A DNA stretch of 64,000 bases from assembly GCF_051622035.1 (NCBI RefSeq), contig NC_135360.1, positions 15,318,501 through 15,382,500 on the forward strand, read 5' to 3'. Shown here piece by piece: positions 59,601-64,000 of this stretch. This stretch comes from Arctopsyche grandis. Its lineage: Eukaryota > Arthropoda > Insecta > Trichoptera > Hydropsychidae. Made by a program: the position numbers and the translations under genes. Position 1 is the first letter of the stretch, and the number at the start of each line of letters is the position of its first letter. The notes beneath the pieces were generated by a model that saw nothing but the letters and a program-made list of their open reading frames with translations, did no database searches and was not told where the DNA came from.

Positions 59601-60511
59601 TGTTCAGGTTGCCGGAGCCACCACATTGCTGGAACATGTTAGACGTCTTCCCCTTCAGTTGATCAAATGTGTCACCGTTGAAAATGCCCCTCACCATGTT
59701 CAAGAGCACAACCGCTGTGCCTTTATTAAATTCTATCAAAGGGCAAAATGAAATTTTCCACACCGGTGACAGACAACTTCAGCTGAAGAAGTATATAGTA
59801 AACTGATTAAAAATACTCACAACGACCCCGTAAAATATTAAAGTAATTCTATTGATTTTTTGTTTATCCGTTTAAAGATTCACTTTGAAGGCTTCATCGT
59901 TATACCGGCATACAAAAGTGCAACAGTCAAAACACTATTTTTTTGTTATTTATGATAGAAAATACATTTTAAAACATTTATTTTCTATTATTGTAAAGAT
60001 ATTAGGATTAAAACATCTCTGTGGTTTAATTAACACAAAGAGAATGTGAAACATATCAACAGCACATGATATATACAATAATGTTTACACCTTTAAGGTT
60101 TCCTATTATCAAATTTCAAATGAGAATAATTTGGATCCCTTCTATAATAGGCTTAAAACACAACTACATAAATACTGTAGCCTTAAAATAATACTGGGAA
60201 AGTGTATGTAATATAAAAGAGAATTTTTTGCACAAATATGACAGAAAATGGAGAAGGTTTCCATCATAATTTTAAAAATCATCTGCATATGTATGTAAAT
60301 TTGAGAGATTATAATATGTTGTATTAGCCGAATTAAATCATAAACAAAATAAACACTTATTTTAGAATGTGGTTTATTATAGAGTTGACAATGTTATCAA
60401 ATTCCATAATGGTGTATGTATGTATAAACGGATTAGTAGATGAGTAATATTCTTGCTTACCTTAAGTGGTCTGGTGATTGTGACGGTTTCAATCATAGTT
60501 GTCGGTGCCAT
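35698..60511 (-). CDS. Four-TM claudin-superfamily protein, TMEM47/VAB-9-like (203 aa, 5 coding exons)
   Basis: Coding exons on the minus strand, in order: 60511-60461, 38060-37874, 37802-37653, 37539-37477, 35858-35698. They sum to 612 nt with TAG stop; all phases agree. The first exon encodes MAPTTMIETVTITRPLK, followed after an intron of about 22.4 kb by VIALICGILVIVLM. Four hydrophobic segments lie at about 18-38, 83-107, 119-143 and 161-182. The first extracellular loop has the PMP22/claudin signature W40, GLF 49-51, C54 and C73. The tail is charged (DKESEEIYYKERK). Human TMEM47 is about 181 aa. TMEM47 and worm VAB-9 act at adherens-type junctions; a comparable role here is inference. 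The last residues, PPGGP, are GC-rich and may vary between species. Confidence 0.88.
36462..36922. mobile_element. hAT-type MITE
   Basis: The left end CAGGCTATGGAGTCCGAG and the right end (reverse complement CAGGGCTGTGGAGTCGGA) are the CAGGGCTGTGGAGTCGG terminal repeats of many hAT elements. Subterminal GGAGTCG words repeat. The 8-bp flanks do not match well, so the insertion is old. It lies between the last two coding exons of the four-TM gene. Confidence 0.75.
38163..38575 (-). mobile_element. tRNA-derived SINE, nearly full length
   Basis: On the minus strand the head reads GTATAGCTCAGTGGTCGCAT (good box A) and GGTTCGAGCTC (box B). The body has TTTCCTATCAGATTTTGCCA, CTACCTACTATTTGGATATG, and the tail GTAATGGCATCATGG. 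The head is expanded by inverted GGAGCTC repeats at 38463-38530. Confidence 0.8.
38788..38939. mobile_element. Hairpin MITE, TGGCTACRTCCACACTACCG ends
   Basis: Arms of about 60 bp: TGGCTACATCCACACTACCG on the left and CGGTAGTGTGGACGTAGCCA on the right. They continue through GATATCTACACCCGATATT and its mirror. It is entirely non-coding. Confidence 0.85.
38940..42789. other. Intronic sequence of the four-TM gene, mostly unassigned
   Basis: A purine-rich patch (39.82-39.90 kb, GGGAGAGAGGAGGAGG type) is followed by a GC-balanced segment to 40.09 kb. A second balanced segment lies at 42.03-42.35 kb. Besides the MITE at 40777 no elements were assigned. Confidence 0.35.
40777..41040. mobile_element. 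MITE with CACTGAGTAACA end
   Basis: Shares ACTAATCAATC, AAAATCTAGTAATGCTGTGC and TATTGGAATCAACAGTCAG with the copy at 55039-55348. The right end is eroded. A related segment in inverse orientation follows at about 41.13-41.28 kb. Confidence 0.6.
42790..43955 (-). mobile_element. Decayed pogo/Tigger-type DNA transposon
   Basis: Inverted termini CTCTCGATTATATTACGGG and (right end) CTCTCAATTATCCGGGTGCG are each flanked by TA. The minus strand keeps broken transposase segments in the right order: LAEEYGIS near 43.69 kb, YYNQKGAWMDREIFKDW near 43.47 kb, KVVLLIDNALFHPNE at about 43.33-43.37 kb, FLPANVTSLIQPM at about 43.27-43.31 kb, and NIEEWFDRDSNNSDDQMPSD near 42.95 kb. These are hallmarks of CENP-B/jerky/Tigger DDE proteins. 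Stops and frameshifts separate them, so it is inactive. Confidence 0.85.
44352..44636. mobile_element. Dispersed repeat, second copy
   Basis: AGTGTTCACTCCAGTGCGTT to GTACACTT. Internal similarity to 30118-30340 is clear over more than 200 bp. Part of it recurs near 57.50-57.60 kb (GCGGGAATTATTGTAGCGAT ... GAACACTTGG). Confidence 0.6.
44776..45022. mobile_element. MITE, GAGCCGTTATA family, copy 1
   Basis: Ends GAGCCGTTATATTTGAAAGT and TTATAACGGCTC. ATGT directly repeated on both sides (44772-44775, 45023-45026). It contains a perfect 12-bp stem CGCAAAACATTA/TAATGTTTTGCG. Confidence 0.75.
45904..46304. mobile_element. Repeat with 12-bp inverted ends CCACTTTCAGCG
   Basis: CCACTTTCAGCG at 45904-45915 is exactly mirrored at 46293-46304. 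The interior shares CACTAAAATCTC and ATTCGCGATTTTCATG words with 1855-1905. Confidence 0.5.
46324..46746 (-). CDS. Q/H/P-rich open frame in a CpG island; possible first coding exon
   Basis: The frame starts with ATG at 46746 (MNGGHWRPAAPVAPSAPP), passes through a QQHQP repeat tract of about eight 15-bp units, and reads open to 46324 (140 codons). A GC-rich region upstream (46.65-46.88 kb) resembles a promoter or 5' UTR. After NQIAQ there is a weak donor, CAG/GTCATC at 46402/46401, in phase 0. That phase would fit the four-TM exon beginning at 38060. It may be an alternative first exon, the start of another nested gene, or a single-exon frame. The plus-strand LLRLML frame here is a repeat shadow. 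Confidence 0.4.
   Translation of the reverse strand: MNGGHWRPAAPVAPSAPPPGLLPPPPQFAPPPQLHHHPQLHHQHQPQPQQHQPQQHQPQQHQPQQHQPQHHQPQQHQPQQHQPQPQQLHINIQQIRSPRRQHQQPAEMPPNQIAQVILVYHHIVSLTHNIRISLKLQPLH
46487..46632. repeat. Minisatellite of 15-bp CTGCTGCGGCTGATG units
   Basis: About eight to nine near-perfect copies of CTGCTGCGGCTGATG, with occasional GATGATG or CGGCTGCGG variants. On the minus strand it encodes the QQHQP tract. Copy number is likely polymorphic. Confidence 0.95.
46640..46880. promoter_or_regulatory. CpG-rich island inside the four-TM gene intron
   Basis: GC and CpG content stand far above the surroundings (GGCGGGGGGGCGCTGGGGGC, CGCGGCCGC, GGGGGCGCGCGC). It immediately precedes and overlaps the minus-strand ATG at 46746. 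It is a plausible intragenic promoter; no TATA or initiator was identified with confidence. Confidence 0.4.
47139..47325. mobile_element. MITE with TTTCCAAAGRYGMTCAARAAGAAC arms
   Basis: The left arm TTTCCAAAGGCGCTCAAAAA then GAACTTACGCAATAAAATTC is mirrored by GAATTCTATTGCGTTAGTTC then TTCTTGATCATCTTTGGAA. Pieces of its core (TTTTTACATACCTCCTTTAC) recur at 20780, and ATTCCACAAAAAAATG recurs at 51815. Confidence 0.65.
47573..47732. mobile_element. Hairpin MITE, CAGTGGCGTGYCGTG ends
   Basis: Left AGTGGCGTGTCGTGGAAATC and the mirrored right GATTTTCACGGCACGCCACT. The inner arms share GCGAGxGCAGGATA with the hairpin MITE at 23.55 kb. Confidence 0.8.
47733..49003. other. Intronic sequence, nothing recognised
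   Basis: AT-rich, with a CACGTGTCG-containing balanced patch near 48.35-48.7 kb. No coding frame or transposon was identified. Confidence 0.35.
49004..49576. mobile_element. hAT-type element with a transposase relic
   Basis: Ends TAGGGTTTCTG (49004-49014) and CAGAAACCCTA (49566-49576) are inverted repeats. Subterminal TCCCGGGATT and CCGGGGC words recur near both ends. Inside, the minus strand encodes a C-terminal hAT dimerisation-like stretch. Confidence 0.75.
49217..49456 (-). pseudogene. hAT transposase C-terminal remnant
   Basis: The frame contains LITIKPTTTETERVF, corresponding to the PTSSxxERxFS core of the hAT C-terminal dimerisation domain. Only about 80 codons remain. Confidence 0.65.
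52440..52620 (+). other. G-rich tract with quadruplex-forming pattern
   Basis: At 52469-52488 the plus strand has four G runs (GGGG, GGG, GGG, GGGGG) spaced by one to two bases, followed by further G runs to 52540. It lies in the four-TM gene intron. No coding frame is supported. Confidence 0.7.
53255..53346 (+). mobile_element. Helitron-like family 2, 3' end, opposite orientation
   Basis: TTTACTATTAGATTAGCCAT ... ACCGAGCGAAGCCGGGTAAA then GCCACTAG/T. This is the same 3' end on the plus strand. Confidence 0.65.
55039..55348. mobile_element. Tc1/mariner-like MITE, ACACTGAG ends
   Basis: Begins ACACTGAGCAACAAAAAATC after TA and ends TTTTTTTTTCATGCTCAGTG before TA. These are short terminal inverted repeats with TA flanks. 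Confidence 0.65.
55860..56135. other. GC-rich island with competing open frames, coding status unclear
   Basis: GC-rich, CpG-rich DNA carries overlapping frames on both strands (123 aa on +, 151 and 110 aa on -), all Pro/Gly/Arg-rich. High GC alone suppresses stop codons, so none can be chosen. No splice sites or start context single one out. It could be another intronic promoter island. Confidence 0.3.
56338..56735 (+). mobile_element. tRNA-derived SINE, full-length type
   Basis: AGTGGTTAGCATATAATGCT and a perfect box B GGTTCAAATCC (56386-56396). The body has CAGGTCGATCGTTTCCTTTG and GAGTTTGCCAATTTATCTGA. The tail TTACCTGTTAAGCCTTCCTG is followed by an A/T-rich repeat. Confidence 0.8.
56955..57234. 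mobile_element. MITE, GAGCCGTTATA family, copy 2
   Basis: Ends GAGCCGTTATATTTGAAAGT and (right) ACTTTCAAATATAACGGCTC. It is inverted relative to copy 1. Near the left end is a 17-bp stem GAGAAATATCTCGAAAA with its mirror at 57001-57038. It shares TTTTCCGAGATTCTGGACAT (inverted in copy 1). Confidence 0.8.
57235..58617. other. Region downstream of the nested 359-aa gene
   Basis: A minus-strand AATAAA at 58024-58029 could end the nested gene's transcript. The frame at 58210-58614 is hydrophobic at one end but lacks any family signature and may be UTR. Confidence 0.35.
58618..59697 (-). CDS. Unrecognised 359-aa basic protein nested in the four-TM gene intron
   Basis: The frame is open from a TGA near 59.78 kb to TAA at 58618-58620. 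The first ATG is at 59697, giving MVRGIFNGDTFDQLKG. In such AT-rich DNA a chance frame this long is very unlikely. I recognise no domain. The protein is polar, Ser/Thr/Arg/Lys-rich and probably disordered. It carries three similar basic motifs: RFKKFKSQLG (about 135), RFERFKRVFIKKK (about 165) and RFFRLKKVLGIS (about 250). The C-terminus is DSNILY. No transposase or RT motif is visible. It is on the same strand as the host gene, 0.76 kb downstream of the start-codon exon. A short 5' intron (donor GTGAGT near 59.82 kb, CAG near 59.78 kb) is possible. Alternatively it is one long exon of a multi-exon gene. Confidence 0.7.
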   Translation of the reverse strand: MVRGIFNGDTFDQLKGKTSNMFQQCGGSGNLNKYHDQEPSYGYPSELKIHTLESTYHVSQLPARQSIVHCRQYVSDSNIFIHCDEDWYREPKATLSSVNIYPTSSNFEVVNSRYPTIDVATIETIPTSVNVPENRFKKFKSQLGINENTQTVSQSTNQSNEIHRFERFKRVFIKKKVVSNEPPITHTNLQLPPEERIVRMRTLFGDRSARPKIEDSPKSKQPNPIVKMFKKDASSQTDSSPRFFRLKKVLGISTGKNSEDIKIDDRQIFSRQSSIPTREEEKSKLRLPLCWYRATERIRPLVTRSRIDEVEIPEDESRKAAKFGKASSWRWRAGPEMSKSSTAPAQFTQVATTDSNILY

Positions 60512-60531
60512 TTTCTCTGATTTCTAATTCC
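60461..60531 (-). other. Start-codon exon of the four-TM gene
   Basis: The acceptor (TTTTATTCTAAAG) ends at 60532 and the donor AAG/GTAAGC begins at 60460. The exon holds 20 nt of leader and 17 codons. The start context AAAATGGCA is favourable. It joins in phase 0 to the exon starting at 38060. Confidence 0.8.
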
Positions 60532-61465
60532 CTTTAGAATAAAAAAAAAATTAATTAAATATAAAAAAAAGTACTAAAAAAAGTAATCAATATATTGATA
60601 AATAATTTTTATAAATTTAAGAAATAATTTTTATAAATTTAAATATAATATCTATATAAATTAAATGTCGATATGAAAAAGATGTTTTGAAATATTGTTT
60701 GATAAATATGCTGATTATAATGAATTTGGTCGGTTATATACATATGTACTTCTAGATGTTTGTTAGTAAATAAAAGATATCTCAATGCCATTTTAATAAT
60801 TTAACCTTTTCAACATTTTATTAAAAATAATTTTGCAATAATATAATATTAATAACAAGAAAAATAAATATTGTTTGTTTAAATTAATTTCAAAGTTATC
60901 GCAAAACAAATTTACGGAATTAAATAATGGTGTATAAATTAAACTGTAATACATTAAAATGAAATTCAAATAGTAGATAAAGTAAGTACATATCGACCGT
61001 TTGACGTTAGGGCGACACGTCATTTTCGCGCATTTTTAAACGTCACATGTCAGCATGCGAGATCAAGTGATCGTTAATGCTGACCTAGAAAATGCAGACG
61101 ATAACGGGGAGACGAGATGCGTCAGACGTCGCGCAGACGAATATCTTTAGAAAGTTAACCTAATTCTTCGCTCCCATATTGATTGTCGCAACTGTTTCGT
61201 TAATTTTTTTAACAATTTTTTTATCTAAAACGTTCAATGAGTGCAACGAAAAGGATTGCGCAAGTGCAATGGAGAGTACTTCAACACCCGCACCCTTACG
61301 CCCCCTCCCCCCCCCCCTTCCTTTTATGTTTACAAACAAGTGTCAAAGGGGGGGGGGGCGTGCTACATAGCAACAAGAGCTTCATCATATAATAAGCATA
61401 CATTTGAACGTCTCGCAGGAATAGTCGAAATGTAATGAACATAATACAATAACAAAACAACTCAC

Positions 61466-61560
61466 CGGTGAGCGACTCCCCGAAAACGCATGCCGTTAAA
61501 ACACACTATCATACACAACCAACCCACGCCACGCGCGGCGCGCTACTGAATTATTATTCA
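61466..61560 (-). promoter_or_regulatory. Putative 5' non-coding exon and promoter side of the four-TM gene
   Basis: On the minus strand a strong donor CACCG/GTGAGT lies at 61466/61465. It would pair with the acceptor at 60532 to form a 933-bp first intron. The donor sits in a 12-bp palindrome CTCACCGGTGAG. Upstream sequence is locally GC-rich (CGCGCGGCGCGC). The transcription start was not located, so the far end is a guess. Confidence 0.45.
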
Positions 61561-62199
61561 CAGTTCTTTCGTTTATATTTCATTCAATATTTAATCGCCA
61601 ACACTTTAATTTTAATTTGATGAATAATTCAAAAACAGTGCATTTTCTAGCATTTAATTTTAAATAAGTCATTACATTTAAAACGATATCAACGACATTT
61701 GATCATTTTTGAAAAAAAATTATAAATATATATATTTGAAATTTGTTTTATACAGATTGGATTGCAATAAATAATGTCATTATTAAAAAATTAAAACTAT
61801 TGGATAAATTATATTTTAAAGTAATCAGCAACTTAGTTTTAAATTTTATGTGTAAGCACTTACGTATTAACTTATATAAACTATATTTATGAATAAAAAA
61901 AACTATGAAAATAATACCATCAATGAAAATGTAGTAAGATAGTGCATAGTTTTGTGGTAGGTATTTAATAATTTAAAGGCTTTATTTTTATTTAAGAATA
62001 TCAACGCTTATTATGATTCATTCATCCATCAAAATGTAAATTTTAATTTTGCTACAAATATTTGAACAAAATATATTTACGCAGAAAAATTTGTAATTGT
62101 AATTTACAATTAATTTTAACATAAAATGAGAGTCAGGGGGTGGAATTGGTTTGATAAGGCAAATTTAGAATTAGATCGAAAAGAGAAGTGAGCGTTTTG

Positions 62200-62468
62200 G
62201 CCGTAGTGGGACCGTTAGTCGGGCCGGTGCGGCGGTGGCGGCAGCGGCGTCTCTCTCCCCTCCCCGCGTCCGTCGTCGACGAATAACCGTCGCCCCTCCG
62301 GCCTCCGCCACGCGATTGCGCCCCCCGCCGGCTGCCCCTCTCGGCGTCCCCTCGCCGAGCCTCCGCCCTCGCCCCCGCCCCGCTCCGCCCCCTCCCCCGC
62401 CCCCAACGCTCCTAACCTCACACGTCAGTCGCCGTAGCCGCGGCCGCCGCCATTACGCGCGACCACAG
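62200..62468 (+). promoter_or_regulatory. CpG island with putative 5' non-coding exon of a plus-strand gene
   Basis: Sequence from about 62.2 to 62.56 kb is strongly GC- and CpG-rich. On the plus strand a good donor CACAG/GTGAGC occurs at 62468/62469. No ATG-initiated frame spans it: the frame from 62235 opens with GTG. A non-coding first exon of a gene leaving the window to the right is the simplest reading. It is divergent from the four-TM gene start at about 61.5 kb. Confidence 0.4.
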
Positions 62469-63288
62469 GTGAGCCCCCAAGCGCCGCGCTCCGCCCCTCG
62501 ACCGATCGCCCCCCACCGCGCGCCCCCCGCTTCGGCCCCCGCCGATTATCACCAGCCGTCACTTGCGTCACCGTTGACAGCTAACCTAGTAACCATCGAC
62601 CATAACCCTCGTCCCCTGTATTTATATACATCACTCCGCTCTTCAAGTATTCCGATTATGTTTTGCCTTTAATGTGAGTTTAATTATCTATTTATTCCTT
62701 TGAAATTTTTTTTATTGTTTTATTGCTTACGTCATTTGATAGTAATATTTCCAAATTTTCCACTCTATTACCTGATTTAGTGACTGCATGTTTACCATTG
62801 GAATCCCATTATTGTTCAACAAAAAAAATATTTAAATCTCTATTTTTGAATTTCAATAGCCAGTAACCTTATAGAATCGATAGGGAAGACTTCCGATACT
62901 AATTAGAGTGTGAATTTTAACAAGTTGATCGTTTCAGTACTAGTCTATTATAAAATCACGTTGCTGACATATAACAGCAAAATGTATTCGTAACTTCATA
63001 TAAAATCGAATTTTTTTATCTGGGAATATCGATTTCAATAGATGGAATCTATCAAGTCGATATCCGAAGAAGAATTGGAATGACAAAATGGCAATTACTA
63101 TTCTAACAAAGATTTTTTTTATTTTTTTTATTTATTATTATAGTAAATATATACAAATAGACAATGAATAAAAATTTCAAATTAACGATCGCTGTGACCT
63201 GACAGGTTACCCCAATGCATCATAGCATTATAATAATAAAAAAATCAAAAGCAACCTGGTATTAGGCTTGTAAAAAAAACATTATCGG
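62469..63288. other. Start of the presumed intron of the plus-strand gene
   Basis: GC-rich to about 62.56 kb, then AT-rich with no coding signal before the LINE fragments. Confidence 0.3.
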
Positions 63289-63525
63289 TCATTCATCTCT
63301 TATGAAACTAACCATTTCATCAACAAGACAAGCAAACAGGACCAAATGCTCACCTATCACGTTAAAGAACCGAACAGCCTCTACACGAGACGAGTTACTA
63401 TAAGCAGATGTTCTCCCAACAATAGGTTGAAAAAGTTGACAATGACTCGAAGCTCTACCACATTCAGGAGGCCAAAATTTGAGCTCCGATAAAATCAAAG
63501 GATTTTCACTGCTCTCCTTTAACAC
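63289..63525 (-). pseudogene. LINE reverse-transcriptase C-terminal fragment
   Basis: The minus-strand frame contains RTSAYSNSSRVEAVRFFN followed by a hydrophobic stretch. This resembles the RTxxxxNSxxxRxxRLxN motif that closes many non-LTR retrotransposon ORFs. The clade was not determined. Confidence 0.5.
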
Positions 63526-63849
63526 TCCAAAGAAGTATTTGGAGATGGCAACACTCTTTCACGAGAATAGTGAATCAAAGACTAAAATACCTTTTAAAAA
63601 AAGTTGTGGGAAATAATTAAGGGTAATATTTATGCTTCTTCATGTAAAAGTATCTAATAATTTTTTTCTATTGAGAGAGAATTTCATTTCAATGGGACTC
63701 CATATGAGAGATCCGGTCCATTATGACTTAAAGGAAGACCCATGTGGTAAAATCTTAAGTTTTCTTGACCACACTATATCGAGCGGAGACTTGGACGTTA
63801 AAGAAAAAGGAGAGAAATATTCTGAATGCCTTTGAATACCGCAATGAAC

Positions 63850-63975
63850 GGATCAGATCGCAGAGTCAGCTGGGTCCTCGTTGTGCACTATCATAAACTT
63901 GGCCCAAGACCGGGAGGAATGGAGACGAGTCGTCTGTCAGATCCTGGATTTTCCATGAGACCACGATGCTCGGTA
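63850..63975 (+). pseudogene. RTE-type LINE tail fragment
   Basis: The plus strand reads INLAQDREEWRRVVCQILDF, then a stop, then DHDARY. AQDRxxWRR is the conserved end of RTE-like ORFs, as in the fragment at 6880. It is on the opposite strand to the LINE piece at 63289. Confidence 0.55.
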
Positions 63976-64000
63976 TTGAGAAAATGTGTAGATATTGAAG

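Noticed and set aside
63632..63835. 67-aa plus-strand frame near the window end
   Set aside because: It sits between two LINE fragments and has no motif I recognise; could be LINE-derived, not claimed as a gene.

Overview
The window reads as nuclear DNA of an insect. It is strongly AT-rich, full of short TATG/TACA microsatellites and small transposons, and carries intron-split genes with metazoan domain architectures. The order cannot be fixed from sequence alone. No bacterial, organellar or viral gene was recognised.

Layout. (1) From 1 to about 22 kb I find no long coding gene. This stretch holds a piggyBac-type MITE, tRNA-derived SINEs, an RTE-type LINE tail, Helitron-like elements and a TA-flanked MITE. 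It also has two or three promoter- or first-exon-like spots near 5.26, 11.07-11.25 and 17.03 kb. (2) From 22.05 to 27.15 kb on the + strand lies a complete 11-coding-exon gene for a 681-aa RING/B-box/coiled-coil/filamin/NHL protein of the TRIM-NHL family. Every exon junction could be placed and the reading frame closes. (3) From 27.15 to 30.1 kb and from 30.7 to 35.7 kb are AT-rich, almost transposon-free stretches that look like long 3' UTR or downstream DNA of two convergent genes. (4) From 35.7 to 61.5 kb on the - strand is a claudin-fold four-TM gene (TMEM47/VAB-9-like, 203 aa). Its first 17 codons sit in an exon at 60.5 kb, separated from the rest by an intron of about 22.4 kb. (5) That intron holds a pogo/Tigger-type transposase relic, hAT remnants and hairpin MITEs. 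It also holds two host-like open frames on the same strand: an uninterrupted 359-codon gene at 58.6-59.7 kb, and a Q/H/P-rich start exon in a CpG island at 46.3-47.0 kb. (6) From 61.4 to 62.5 kb is a head-to-head promoter zone: the 5' non-coding exon of the four-TM gene on -, and a GC-rich putative first exon with a good splice donor on +. LINE fragments follow to the window end.

The two main genes have unrelated roles as far as families tell: a ubiquitin-ligase or RNA-binding TRIM-NHL protein and a junction-type tetraspan membrane protein. They are tail to tail and no operon-like logic is implied. The most interesting host features are the giant 5' intron with same-strand nested coding sequence, a possible alternative N-terminal exon whose phase fits the four-TM gene, and a splice-junction-spanning minimal upstream ORF in the TRIM-NHL 5' UTR. 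I did not see a clear new biological system. The strongest unknown is the 359-aa nested protein.
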